From: AP-15 sp963762575 | GTDB taxonomy: Bacteria; Pseudomonadota; Alphaproteobacteria; ATCC43930; CGMCC-115725 | DNA length: 64,000 bases | Reading direction: 5' to 3' | Assembly (NCBI GenBank): GCA_963762575.1 | Contig: CAVXLL010000017.1 | Location: 248,001-312,000, forward strand | Shown: positions 44,910 to 53,155 of the stretch, one piece after another | Position numbering within the stretch: position 1 is the stretch's first letter | Layout: every line of letters begins with the position of its first letter | Made by a program: the position numbers and the translations under genes | The notes under the pieces: model-generated | The model's database searches: none | What the model saw: only the letters and a program-made list of their open reading frames with translations | Told to the model about the DNA's origin: nothing

Positions 44910-45140
44910 ATGGCCGAGACCGTCACCCTCGAATTTCTCGCCGCCCAGCACCGGCGGATCCTTGATGAGATCGCGTCCATGCGCGACGACATCAAGGTGC
45001 TGACCGCGATCGTGCTGCGCCACGAGGAGACGCTGATCAGGGTGCTCGAACAGATGACGGCGATGGTCGCTCAGAACGCCCGTATCGTTGATCGCTTGCG
45101 CTCGCTTGACGAACGGGTGACCCAATTGGAAGAACCCTGA
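44910..45140 (+). CDS. Small coiled-coil protein
   Basis: 76 residues, nearly entirely alpha-helical with a heptad-like pattern of Leu/Ile/Val: EFLAAQHRRILDEIASMRDDIKVL through IVDRLRSLDERVTQLEEP (quoted in pieces). No membrane segment or signal. The ATG lies 7 nt after the gap stop, so it is in the tkt-gap operon. Similar tiny coiled-coil proteins are common in alphaproteobacteria; function unknown. Confidence 0.7.
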   Translation: MAETVTLEFLAAQHRRILDEIASMRDDIKVLTAIVLRHEETLIRVLEQMTAMVAQNARIVDRLRSLDERVTQLEEP

Positions 45141-45144
45141 CGTT

Positions 45145-45558
45145 ATTGCCACGATCATCGTTCACACGCTCGCCCAAGCAATCGCCGCGCTGAGAGCCGC
45201 GGAGTGCGCCCGCCGTCCGGTGGCGCTCGTCAGCGCGCCAGATGCCGGCGCCTACGTGGGTCCTGGCTGGTTCAAGGCGCTGGTGGCCGCGGCACGTCGG
45301 GCCGTCCCCGAGATTTGCTGCTCCATCTTTCTCGACTGTGGCGACAACGTCGGCGCTGCGTTGGCGGCGATCCGAGCGGAAGTGGAAGGCGTCATCTTCA
45401 CCGGCCGTCCGGACGTCGCGCACCGCCTTGCCGATATCGCGCGGCAACACGGCGTCCGTTTCGAGACCAAACGGCCGGCGGATGCCCTCGACTTGGCCGA
45501 GGATTTCTTCGCTTCGCAGGAAGATCTCGAGAGGCGATGCGCCGAGTTTCTCGGGTGA
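45145..45558 (+). CDS. Conserved hypothetical protein (TIM-barrel-like fragment fold), start uncertain
   Basis: About 137 residues with alternating beta strands and helices: IIVHTLAQAIAALRA, RPVALVSAPDAGAYVGPGWFKALV, ICCSIFLDCGDNVGAALAAI, GVIFTGRPDVAHRLADIA. It resembles an uncharacterised alphaproteobacterial family found beside gap. The homologous-looking sequence extends upstream of the first conventional start (GTG 45220) to a stop at 45120, but there is no ATG, GTG or TTG in that stretch; ATT at 45145 sits where the start belongs. Either a rare start is used or the start codon is mutated. It is next to the coiled-coil gene in the same operon. Confidence 0.6.
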   Translation: MATIIVHTLAQAIAALRAAECARRPVALVSAPDAGAYVGPGWFKALVAAARRAVPEICCSIFLDCGDNVGAALAAIRAEVEGVIFTGRPDVAHRLADIARQHGVRFETKRPADALDLAEDFFASQEDLERRCAEFLG

Positions 45559-45563
45559 GGACC

Positions 45564-46040
45564 TCAGACCTGCTCGGAGGATCGCTGACGGGCCACTTCA
45601 GCGCGCACTCCGCTGCCGGCCATCATCATTTCCGTGGTGAACGCCACGATTGCGCTGATCGTGCAAACGATCGCGAGCCCGAAGGTGGTGAACAACACCG
45701 AGGCGACCGTCGAATTGCGCAACGCCCCGACAAACAGAGTGAATACCGACGTACAGGTGGCCGCCGCCGCGATTGCGCCGAGCACCACCGCCGCGTCGAG
45801 CGCGATCGAGCGTCGGCGCAGACGCAGGAGTTGTCGAGCGAGATTGGCGCTCTCGTTGGGATCGGCCTGTTCCATCGTTTTGGTGATCTGCGCCACCAGA
45901 TCGGAGACGCGCGCCAGCCGTGTCGCGAACACGTTGAGCAGGGTTGCTATGCCCGAGAGCAGGAAAATCGGCGTCAGCGCCACCTGGATGACATGGGAGA
46001 CAAGATCGAGTGACGCCTCCTGACTGAGCGAGCCCGGCAT
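45564..46040 (-). CDS. DUF2721 membrane protein
   Basis: 158 residues. The N-terminal LVSHVIQVALTPIFLLSGIATLLNVFATRLARVSD helix and following amphipathic LARQLLRLRRRS segment, then two further membrane helices (AAVVLGAIAAAATCTSVFTLFVG and ASVLFTTFGLAIVCTISAIVA) match DUF2721. Start at ATG 46040 (MPGSLSQEAS), 2 nt from the stop of the beta-glucosidase gene, so both are co-transcribed. Function unknown. Confidence 0.83.
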   Translation of the reverse strand: MPGSLSQEASLDLVSHVIQVALTPIFLLSGIATLLNVFATRLARVSDLVAQITKTMEQADPNESANLARQLLRLRRRSIALDAAVVLGAIAAAATCTSVFTLFVGALRNSTVASVLFTTFGLAIVCTISAIVAFTTEMMMAGSGVRAEVARQRSSEQV

Positions 46041-46041
46041 T

Positions 46042-47379
46042 TTACTCCCGCTCGAGTGGGGCGCCGTGGGCGAGCTCGGCATAAAAGTGGAACGAGTTTT
46101 TGAGCCGCCGCTCAAGCGTGGCGAAATCGACGTGGACGAGACCGAACCTTCTGCTGTAGCCGAACGCCCACTCGAAATTGTCGAGCAGCGACCACACGAA
46201 ATAACCGCGGACCGGCACACCCGCTTCGATCGCATCGAGCACCGCCCCGAGATAGCCGCGCAGATAGGCAATCCGTTGCTCGTCGCGGATCCGTCCGTCC
46301 GCGTCGATCCGGTCAGGAAAAGCAGCCCCGTTTTCGACAACATAAATCGGCAGATCGCCGGCGTAGCGTTCCTTTGCTTCGATCAGCACTCGGCGGAACG
46401 CGTCGGGCGCAATCTCCCAGCCCATTTCGGTGACCGGGGTTCCCGGTTCAGGGGCGACGGTCCCGACCTCGAACGGGTGATCCGGATCGCGGCGGACGCG
46501 CGATCGCGTGTAATGATTGAACGCCAAGTAATCGAGCTTTTGCTTGATGATATCGAGATCGCCGGGGTGCACCAGCGCCTCCATTTCGGCGGCGAGCGGC
46601 TCGGGATAGGCGCCGTGAGCCTGCGGGTCGGGGAAGGAGCGATTCCACAGCGCATCGAGCATGACCGCCGCGATCTCGTCTTCCTCACGCTCGCTGGCCG
46701 GCTCCCGCGGGTGGAAGTTGTAAATATTGCCGATCAGCAGGTCGGCCCGTTCGGAACGCATCGCCTCTATGCCAAGTCCATGGGCGAGGTTCATGACGTG
46801 GATGGCTTTGAGCGCGCTCTCCCGGCCGCGAATGCCGGGGGCGTGCTTGCCTTCGCAATAGCCCAAGACGCTCGCGGCGTTAGGCTCGTTGAAGGTTGCC
46901 CAGTGCTTGACCCGGTCGCCGAGCCGCCGCACCGTGAGGGCGGCGTATTCGGCGAACCACGAAGCGGTGTCCCGATCTTGCCAGCCGCCCCGGTACTCGA
47001 GGGCCTGCGGCAAATCCCAGTGGTATAGGCAGACCCAGGGCTCGATGTTCTCCGCCAAAACGGCATCGATCAGCCGGTCATAGAATTCGAGGCCGTTGGG
47101 GTTCGGTGTGCCGCGGCCCTCCGGCAGGATGCGCGGCCAGGCGGTGGACAGCCGGTACGCGCCGACGCCGAGTTCGCGCATCAACGCGACGTCTTCGGGC
47201 CAGCGGTGATAATGATCGCAGGCGATATCGCCCGTGTCCTCGCCGAGAACATTGCCGGGTTGATGGCTGAAGGTGTCCCAGATCGAGGGCCCGCGTCCAT
47301 CCTCCCGGACAGCGCCCTCGATCTGGTAAGCCGAGGTCGAGGCGCCCCAGAGAAACCCGTCGGGGAAACGTTCCGTCAT
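46042..47379 (-). CDS. bglA: GH1 beta-glucosidase
   Basis: 445-residue retaining glycoside hydrolase of family 1, cytoplasmic (no signal). The N-terminal FPDGFLWGASTSAYQIEG signature is complete, the acid/base Glu165 is in ATFNEPN and the nucleophile Glu349 is in YVVENGAAF (family usually Y-T/V-ENG). GEYFVWSLLDNFEW-type C-terminal sugar-binding Trp block reads GYFVWSLLDNFEWAFGY. ATG 47379 is preceded by GAGAGGA. It hydrolyses beta-linked glucosides or related disaccharides. Confidence 0.96.
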   Translation of the reverse strand: MTERFPDGFLWGASTSAYQIEGAVREDGRGPSIWDTFSHQPGNVLGEDTGDIACDHYHRWPEDVALMRELGVGAYRLSTAWPRILPEGRGTPNPNGLEFYDRLIDAVLAENIEPWVCLYHWDLPQALEYRGGWQDRDTASWFAEYAALTVRRLGDRVKHWATFNEPNAASVLGYCEGKHAPGIRGRESALKAIHVMNLAHGLGIEAMRSERADLLIGNIYNFHPREPASEREEDEIAAVMLDALWNRSFPDPQAHGAYPEPLAAEMEALVHPGDLDIIKQKLDYLAFNHYTRSRVRRDPDHPFEVGTVAPEPGTPVTEMGWEIAPDAFRRVLIEAKERYAGDLPIYVVENGAAFPDRIDADGRIRDEQRIAYLRGYLGAVLDAIEAGVPVRGYFVWSLLDNFEWAFGYSRRFGLVHVDFATLERRLKNSFHFYAELAHGAPLERE

Positions 47380-47509
47380 GATGTCCTCTCGTTTTCCGTC
47401 CGGTAAAGTGGCACCGAGCCGGTTGGAAGCCGCTGCCCTGGCCGCTAACAACTCGCCAACCATTATCTGCGACAAAGCTCCTTACAAGGTATCAAGGGCG
47501 TCAGCAGAA

Positions 47510-47740
47510 ATGGTCAGTCTTCCGAACTGGGCTTGGTTGCCGATCGCAGGCGGAATTTTGCTGAGCCCGGTATTCGCCTTCCTGCTCGCCGTCATGGTCG
47601 AGATTTCGATCGACGTTCTGACGCAGGGCGGTGTGTCTACCCTCCTCATCCTCGCTGCGGCGGTGATTTCCGGCCGGTTGCTGCTTCACAAACACCGGGC
47701 ACGCCCCGGGGCCGGCAATCTGATCGGCGATCAGGCATAG
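47510..47740 (+). CDS. Small hypothetical membrane protein
   Basis: 76 residues with two hydrophobic segments (WAWLPIAGGILLSPVFAFLLAVMVE and STLLILAAAVISGRLLL) and a basic tail. No recognised family. ATG 47510 is weakly supported; the gene overlaps the 3' end of the convergent glycosylase by 10 nt. It could be a real inner-membrane microprotein, but composition alone is the support. Confidence 0.4.
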   Translation: MVSLPNWAWLPIAGGILLSPVFAFLLAVMVEISIDVLTQGGVSTLLILAAAVISGRLLLHKHRARPGAGNLIGDQA

Positions 47741-48384
47741 AGCTCCGGCGGCAGGCGCGGTGCGACGCGTCCGCGTATATGCAGATAGGACTGCCAGAGG
47801 AGGCAGGCCGCGACCGACCGCCAAGGTCGCCAAGCTTCGCCGCGGAGTCGCAACTCGGCCTCCATAGGCCGCGACGCCAGACCCAGCTGCTCGGCCATCG
47901 CAAGCTGCAAACCGAGATCGGCGGCCGGCCAGATATCCGGCCGGCCCAATGCAAAGAGCAGATAAATTTCGGCGCTCCACCGGCCGATGCCTCTGACTGC
48001 CAGCAAATTCGCCAGCGCGGTTTCATCGTCGGCCGCCGCGAGCCGGGCAAAATCGAAACCGCCTCGTTCCACCGCCCCGGCAAGATCGCGCGCATAACCC
48101 ATTTTCTGGCGGCTGAAACCGCATGACCGCAACGTTGCGTCGTCGAGGGCAAGGAAGGTTTCGGGCGCCAGCGGACAGCACAACCCGACCAGTCTGTGGT
48201 ACATCTTTGACGCCGCATCGATCGACACCTGCTGCTCCAGGATGATATGCAGCAGAGTGCCAAACCCATTGCGGCGGCGGCGGAAGCGCGGTGGGCCGGC
48301 GCTTCCCAATATCGCGGCAAAGATTGGCTCGGCCGCGAGGGCCGAAATGCCCTCCGCGAGACCATGCGGCGCGTATGGTTCCAT
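47731..48384 (-). CDS. DNA-3-methyladenine glycosylase (AlkA-type, HhH-GPD)
   Basis: 217-residue base-excision repair enzyme. The family LHIILEQQVSIDAASKM block near residue 45, the helix-hairpin-helix LLAVRGIGRWSAEIYLLFALGRPD and the catalytic Asp156 (PAADLGLQ) are intact. It should remove alkylated purines from DNA. ATG 48384 (MEPYAPHG) gives a normal N terminus; the longer frame upstream overlaps the divergent DUF1499 gene and is not conserved. Confidence 0.92.
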   Translation of the reverse strand: MEPYAPHGLAEGISALAAEPIFAAILGSAGPPRFRRRRNGFGTLLHIILEQQVSIDAASKMYHRLVGLCCPLAPETFLALDDATLRSCGFSRQKMGYARDLAGAVERGGFDFARLAAADDETALANLLAVRGIGRWSAEIYLLFALGRPDIWPAADLGLQLAMAEQLGLASRPMEAELRLRGEAWRPWRSVAACLLWQSYLHIRGRVAPRLPPELYA

Positions 48385-48462
48385 TCCAATCCGCCCTTTG
48401 TCGAGAGGCTGGTTATGGCATAGTGAGGATCGGGCCTCTAGCCGCTGCGGGAGGAAAGGTGC

Positions 48463-49002
48463 GTGGAATTCCGCCAAATCTTGACCGCACTGGTCGCTAC
48501 TGCAGTGGGAGTGGCGGCATTCGGGCTCGCGGTGCGGATCTACATGGGTCGCGATGCCGAAAACCGCTTGGCTCCGAACGAGGCAGTCAACATCGCCGAG
48601 CTGCACTCGCCGCTGCCTAAGCCTAGTTTTCTCTTCTGTCCGCCAGGATATTGCCCGGCGGCCGAAGCGCTCGCCAGCCCGGTCTTCCCTCTACCGTGGG
48701 AACGATTGCATGAATATTGGACAGAGGTGACGTCGGGCGAGAAGCGTGTCGAGACGATCGTTGCCGATACTGACAAGCGACGGTTCGTTTATATCCAACG
48801 TTCGCCGACATTCCGCTTTCCCGATATCATTACGGCCGAGTTCGTTGAACTCGGACCCGACCGCTCGAGCATTGCGATCTACAGCCGGTCTCGGTATGGC
48901 CACTATGATTTCGGAAAGAACCGCAAGCGAGTCGTGAGGTGGCTGGCCCTGCTGGAGAAAGTGGCGCAACCGGCGACACGGCACTTAAGGCGATCAGAAT
49001 GA
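48463..49002 (+). CDS. DUF1499 family protein
   Basis: 179 residues: a single N-terminal membrane anchor (ILTALVATAVGVAAFGLAVRIYMG) and a DUF1499 domain with CPPGYCPAA, RFVYIQRSPTFRFPDIITAEFVEL and IAIYSRSRYGHYDFGKNRKRVVRWLALL (in parts). DUF1499 proteins are uncharacterised and often membrane-anchored. The start is GTG 48463 with AGGAAAGG upstream. It is divergent from the glycosylase gene. Confidence 0.85.
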   Translation: MEFRQILTALVATAVGVAAFGLAVRIYMGRDAENRLAPNEAVNIAELHSPLPKPSFLFCPPGYCPAAEALASPVFPLPWERLHEYWTEVTSGEKRVETIVADTDKRRFVYIQRSPTFRFPDIITAEFVELGPDRSSIAIYSRSRYGHYDFGKNRKRVVRWLALLEKVAQPATRHLRRSE

Positions 49003-49027
49003 CCCGGCTTTGAGGGCAGTGGCGTAA

Positions 49028-49225
49028 TCAGATATCGGATAGGTCCGGCGGCGGGCGCGTCGCGCTCTCGGTACCATCGGCGAGCTTGTCATATTCGAGA
49101 GCCAATTCGAGCAGCCGCAGCTTGATTGCCCGCGTCGTAACCCCCTCGGCAACCTGGCGAGCGCGGGCGGCCTTGCGCCGGTAGTATTCCGCCGGTTGCG
49201 GCGGCAAGTCTGACGGCTGGTTCAT
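49028..49225 (-). CDS. Small conserved helical protein
   Basis: 65 residues: EYYRRKAARARQVAEGVTTRAIKLRLLELALEYDKLADG. This pattern (YRR-KA-x-AR-x-LAE followed by a Leu-rich helix ending YD-x-LA) recurs in small alphaproteobacterial proteins of unknown function. ATG 49225 (MNQPSDLPPQ) fits better than the longer frame from 49237. It converges with the DUF1499 gene (25-nt gap). Confidence 0.65.
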   Translation of the reverse strand: MNQPSDLPPQPAEYYRRKAARARQVAEGVTTRAIKLRLLELALEYDKLADGTESATRPPPDLSDI

Positions 49226-49297
49226 GGCGCGCAACATAGCATGCCCGCCGCAGAAATGGCAGATTTGCTCTCCGGCCTCGGGGCCGACCCACCGGCG

Positions 49298-49552
49298 CTA
49301 TCGGTGCACCGAAGGCATGACCTCGACACTCCAGAACTGTTGCACGCGGGCCGCGACCCTCGCTCGCCGCCGTTCGGCGCGGCGCGCCGCGTGTTCGCCG
49401 AGCGCCTCCCGATCGGAGTCGGCAACCGAAGCCTGGGTCGGCAGGACACATGCGGTCGGGCACCTTGTCACTCCTTTGGTCCGGATGAACTCGGCCACCT
49501 CGGTTGCAAAGTCCCTGTCGGAAAGAAGGCCCCGCGAGCCCTGGTTTACCAT
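49298..49552 (-). CDS. Small hypothetical protein with GVTRCPTACVLPTQ motif
   Basis: 84 residues: FATEVAEFIRTKGVTRCPTACVLPTQASVADSDREAL, then a charged Arg-rich helix. The Cys-Pro-Thr-x-Cys pair and the following TQ look conserved and could bind a metal or nucleic acid. I recall similar small alphaproteobacterial proteins but no function. The opposite-strand frames over this stretch have no coding sense. Confidence 0.5.
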   Translation of the reverse strand: MVNQGSRGLLSDRDFATEVAEFIRTKGVTRCPTACVLPTQASVADSDREALGEHAARRAERRRARVAARVQQFWSVEVMPSVHR

Positions 49553-49906
49553 TGAAGCGCTCCCTCACCAGCCGCCTCGGGCATGATCGACCCCCGCGGA
49601 AGGCTACCTAATTAACCAAACGCCATTCCGCCAGCTCGGGGCTACCGTTGGTCCAGAGCAACAAAGTTGTTCTGTGCCTTTGGGGAATTCGGTCCTGGTT
49701 TTTTCCGGCTAATTGACCGGGGTACCTACCAGGAGACCTCCTTTTGCGTTTTCCGGCATGTTGCCGGCATGTTCGCTGCGGCAGAGCGTGACCTTGGGCG
49801 ACCGTTTAATCCCGCATTCTCCGGATGATGCCGTGCTTTTGGCAGCGTTCGCACGATTTGGGCTAAAATTCACCGCGGCGCCGGCGAGAAGAGCGATCAG
49901 ATCCCG
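49553..49906. other. 354-nt region without a gene
   Basis: No gene is visible. It has lower GC and contains a tandem 11-bp repeat (CCGGCATGTTG, CCGGCATGTTC) near 49757-49778 and a short AACAA/TTGTT palindrome near 49662. It probably holds the promoter of the small Cys-containing gene read away from it. Confidence 0.45.
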
Positions 49907-49911
49907 TCGCC

Positions 49912-50356
49912 TTATTCGGTCGCCTCATCGGCGCGCGCGGAGGATGGCCGGCGGGATCGTCAGGCCGAGCTGCTGGCGGTGTTGAGATTGACGGCTCCCG
50001 AATGGGCAGCTCGGCGGGGTTGGCCCCCTTCAGAATGCGATCGATATAGCTCGCGCCCGCCGAAAATGGTCCGGCACACTCGGGCCGCGAGCCATCAGAC
50101 CGACGTCGTCCGCAAACTCTCGCCCCGGATAGACCGCGGGTACACGCGCCGCTGCGACCAGAGCGACAATCTTTCGGCGATGTTCGCAGAATATGCAGAA
50201 CATATAGCGTCCGTCAGCGCCACTGGGAGGTTTGCGAGTTCCTTCTGTCAGCCGTCGAAGCAGGGTGAAATCGCCGCGCGCAAAGCGGTATTCGAGGGCA
50301 ATTCTTGCCTCGAATATCACGCGAGAAATCTTGTTGGACGGCTCTGCATATGCCAT
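49912..50356 (-). pseudogene. Decayed, internally deleted ABC substrate-binding protein paralogue
   Basis: On the minus strand the 5' part reads IALEYRFARGDFTLLRRLTE, like the N-terminal domain of PF04392-type binding proteins (usually IEYRFAEGQ-x-LPALA). It is joined directly to a C-terminal part: KIVALVAAARVPAVYPGREFADDVGLMARGPSVPDHFRRA, then, after frame changes, ILKGANPAELP-like and ADEATE-stop sequence that parallels the end of the intact neighbour (ILKGAKPADLPVEPP ... ARADGVIE). The middle of about 150 residues is absent and there are at least two frame breaks. It lies just downstream of the intact copy, so it is the remains of a tandem duplicate. Confidence 0.68.
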
Positions 50357-50407
50357 CGGAGACCCGAGTGGCCCAGCAACCCAGCGACACGAGAAAAGCG
50401 CGGAGCC

Positions 50408-51379
50408 TCACTCGATGACCCCGTCGGCGCGGGCGAACAGAGCGGGCGGGATCGTCAGCCCGAGCTGCTTGGCGGTCTCGATGTTGACGACCAGATCGAA
50501 TTTGCGCGGCGGCTCGACCGGCAGGTCGGCGGGTTTTGCCCCCTTGAGGATCTTGTTGACGAAGCCTGCGGCGCGGCGGAGCAGGTCGCGGTAGTCGGCC
50601 CCGAACGATATCAATCCCCCGCCGACCGGGAAAACGCGGAAGGAATAGATCGCCGGCAGCCGAGAATATGCGGCGAGCGCGATGAGCTGGGCGCGCTTGG
50701 CGGGGCCCAGCGGGCCGGAAGCCACGTAGACGGCCTCGCTGCGCTCGCTACGCAAGCGCGCGAAGGCGAGTTCGAGGGCCGTCCCGGTCGTCGCCTCGAG
50801 CATCAATGGCTCGATATTCATCTGCTCGGCATTGGCGCGGATGTCCTGAAGCTTTTGCTCGAGGCCGGGATCTGCTCTGACGATGACCGCAACCCGGCGC
50901 AGCTCGGGGACGAGTTCCCGCAGCAGCTGCAACCGCGTTGAAATCAGCTCGGACGAGCTCAGAGACAGGCCCGTGACGTTGCCGCGCGGCTGTGCCAAGC
51001 TCGCGGCGACACCGAGAGCGACGGGATCGTCGACCCCGACCAGGACGATCGGGATCGTCGCGCTCGCGTGCTTTGCGGCGAGCGTGGCCGGGGTCCCGCC
51101 GGTTACCAGGACAGCGGCTCCGGCGGCGATCAACTCCTTGACGATGCCGGGCAACAGCTCGGCGCGCTCCTCGGCCCAGCGGTCGAGAACGGTGATGTTA
51201 TCGCCGTCGGTCCAGCCGAGCGCGGAGAGACTTTCGCAGAATGCGTCGAGCAGGCTCCCGCTCTCCTGCCGTGACCCCACCTGGACAAAGCCGATGCGTG
51301 CAGCCTTGGTCTCGGCCGAGGCCGGGTTTCGGGTTACCGCCGTACTGGCGGCGAGCAGCAGCAAATCGCGCCGCCTCAT
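50408..51379 (-). CDS. ABC transporter substrate-binding protein (PF04392 type)
   Basis: 323-residue periplasmic binding protein with an N-terminal signal (RRRDLLLLAASTAVTRNPASA, twin-Arg plus Leu-rich core). The two Rossmann-like lobes are recognisable: ARIGFVQVGS, VLDRWAEERAELLPGIVKELIAAGAAVLVTGG, PIVLVGVDDPVALGVAASLAQPRGNVTGLS, AYSRLPAIYSFRVFPVGGGLISFG and GFVNKILKGAKPADLPVEPP (quoted in pieces). Members are usually orphan or found with tripartite permeases and bind small aromatic or amino-acid-like ligands; ligand unknown. No permease is in the window. A decayed paralogue lies just downstream. Confidence 0.9.
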   Translation of the reverse strand: MRRRDLLLLAASTAVTRNPASAETKAARIGFVQVGSRQESGSLLDAFCESLSALGWTDGDNITVLDRWAEERAELLPGIVKELIAAGAAVLVTGGTPATLAAKHASATIPIVLVGVDDPVALGVAASLAQPRGNVTGLSLSSSELISTRLQLLRELVPELRRVAVIVRADPGLEQKLQDIRANAEQMNIEPLMLEATTGTALELAFARLRSERSEAVYVASGPLGPAKRAQLIALAAYSRLPAIYSFRVFPVGGGLISFGADYRDLLRRAAGFVNKILKGAKPADLPVEPPRKFDLVVNIETAKQLGLTIPPALFARADGVIE

Positions 51380-51829
51380 TCGATGACCTCCCGCGTCCCC
51401 CGCACCGGCATGATCCCGCCACGGAACAGGATCAATCCTCCCCGTCTCACTCGATAAATCGTCGGCGGTGCGGTGAACGCTTAAGCGGAATGACCCAGAC
51501 CCCTGCAGTATAACACGACCGGCGCCGCCTCGCCTCGATAGTTCGGTGGATATCCCGGACCACAGCTGACCGGGATGTGAAGGTGCGCAGCGCGCTGGCG
51601 CGTGTCAGTGACTGTGAGGTGCGCGATCCGGCAGCCGAATGCCAACTACTGGGGGCCTCGTGCCGGAGGCTGACTGCGCAAGCATATCACAATTTGGTTA
51701 ATCGACTTCGTTATTGCGTACTCGTCAGAAGATTGGCATTAGGGATATCGGGGGCCGACTGCGGTCGTGATGCTCCTGCAAGTCGATCTACGAAGATTGC
51801 CTGATCAAGTCAGCTAAGGGGGATAAACC
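51380..51829. other. 450-nt intergenic region
   Basis: No gene with family resemblance. Lower GC than the flanks. It must contain the promoter of the beta-helix protein gene, which has AAGGGGG six bases before its ATG. Short frames here have no conserved sequence. Confidence 0.45.
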
Positions 51830-52852
51830 ATGAAACTGTGTGCCGTACTGTTGGCAAGCGCTGCCACAATCGGATTTGGGGGGTCTGCCGCCGCCGATGC
51901 CGCGACAATCGTCATCAATGTCGGGCCGGGAGGACAATATCAGACAATCGGCGATGCAGTCACCGCCGCCAACGGCGATCCCGATGCCGGCAATTACTAC
52001 GTAATTAACGTTACGCCCGGCACCTACCTCAACGATTTCGCTGAAGTCACGCGGCCGATGACGATCAACTCCGATCCGGCTTCCCCGGGCCAGCGCGCGA
52101 TCCTCAAGGCGACCGTGCCGTTGCCGAACGAGAAGGGGATCATCCTGACCTTTGCCAGCCTGCGCGTCCGCGGTCTCATCTTTGAAGGGGCCCAGATCGC
52201 CAACTCGCTCGGCGGCAACGGCGCCGGGATCCGTGATCAGCAGACCGGGCCGAGCGCTCGCCTTGTTGTCGAGGGCAGCATTTTCCTAAACAACCAAGAG
52301 GGCATCTTGCAAGGCGATGATTTGGACGAGACGATCACTATCGTCAATTCTCGGTTCGTCAATAATGGCAATCCCGATAGCAATTATTTCCAGCACGGAG
52401 TTTATATCGATTCTGCGGCCAGTCTCTCGGTCACCAACAGTCTGTTCTGCGGCCAATTGATAGGTCACAATATCAAGAGCCGGGCGATGATGACGACAGT
52501 CAGCAACAACCAGATCTATGATGGGGCCGCTGGACCGGCGCCTTGCCGGGTCGGGTCGTCGAGCCTGGCGATCGATGTCCCAAACGGCGGGGTCGCGACG
52601 ATCGCCGGCAACCAGCTGATCCAGGGCCCAGCCAGCCAGAACTACAAGATCATCGATTATGGCGAGGAGGGGCTCATCTATCCGAACGACAACAGCCTGG
52701 TGGTGACCGATAACAATTTTGTCAACACGGCGCCTGCGGCAACCGGGATCTATGACCCGTATTGCATCCCGGTACAGACTTCGGGCAATAACTTTGAAGG
52801 CGTCGACACCCCGGTCGATCCGCCCCAATGCGAGGCGCCGCCCGCCGATTGA
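51830..52852 (+). CDS. Secreted right-handed beta-helix protein
   Basis: 340 residues with a signal peptide (LCAVLLASAATIGFGGSAAADA). The rest shows rung-like repeats of a pectate-lyase-type parallel beta-helix: ATIVINVGPGGQYQTIGDAVTAA, LRVRGLIFEGAQIANS, RLVVEGSIFLNNQEGI, TITIVNSRFVNNG, SLSVTNSLFCGQ, VATIAGNQLIQG, SLVVTDNNFVN, with Asn ladders typical of the fold. No catalytic acid triad is obvious, so it may be a binding or surface protein rather than a lyase. The C terminus ends PPQCEAPPAD without a sorting signal. Monocistronic. Confidence 0.85.
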   Translation: MKLCAVLLASAATIGFGGSAAADAATIVINVGPGGQYQTIGDAVTAANGDPDAGNYYVINVTPGTYLNDFAEVTRPMTINSDPASPGQRAILKATVPLPNEKGIILTFASLRVRGLIFEGAQIANSLGGNGAGIRDQQTGPSARLVVEGSIFLNNQEGILQGDDLDETITIVNSRFVNNGNPDSNYFQHGVYIDSAASLSVTNSLFCGQLIGHNIKSRAMMTTVSNNQIYDGAAGPAPCRVGSSSLAIDVPNGGVATIAGNQLIQGPASQNYKIIDYGEEGLIYPNDNSLVVTDNNFVNTAPAATGIYDPYCIPVQTSGNNFEGVDTPVDPPQCEAPPAD

Positions 52853-53155
52853 GCAGACTGTGAATCTGATGACCGCGGCCGGTCCGTCACGACGGATGTC
52901 ACTGATGAGACCGAGCCGTGGGGCTGGGACTGGATGGCGGTCGAGCGCGAGCGCGGCATCTCGGTCTCCTCGGACGGAGTGCCGCTAGGCGTATCGTGCA
53001 GATCGATACGTGACCTCCCAGCCGAGACAGGAGACCGGCCGGCAGTTTCAGTTGTGCTGGAGCGTAGCGGGCCGGTGGTGCGACCGCTCGCAAGAGCTGC
53101 CTCGCTGTCTCCACAGCTCTTGAAAGTGTTACTGTCGTAACATATTTTATGAGCG
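52853..53155. other. 303-nt region without a gene
   Basis: No convincing gene. A frame of 68 codons at 52934-53140 is arginine- and valine-rich without resemblance. The 3' part is AT-richer (about 53120-53150) and likely carries the promoter for the ChrB-like operon. Confidence 0.4.

Noticed and set aside
46066..47028. 320-residue plus-strand frame opposite the beta-glucosidase
   Set aside because: Antisense shadow of a conserved GH1 gene.
49757..49778. Tandem 11-bp repeat as part of an array
   Set aside because: Only two copies are present and nothing similar follows, so neither a CRISPR nor an iteron set.
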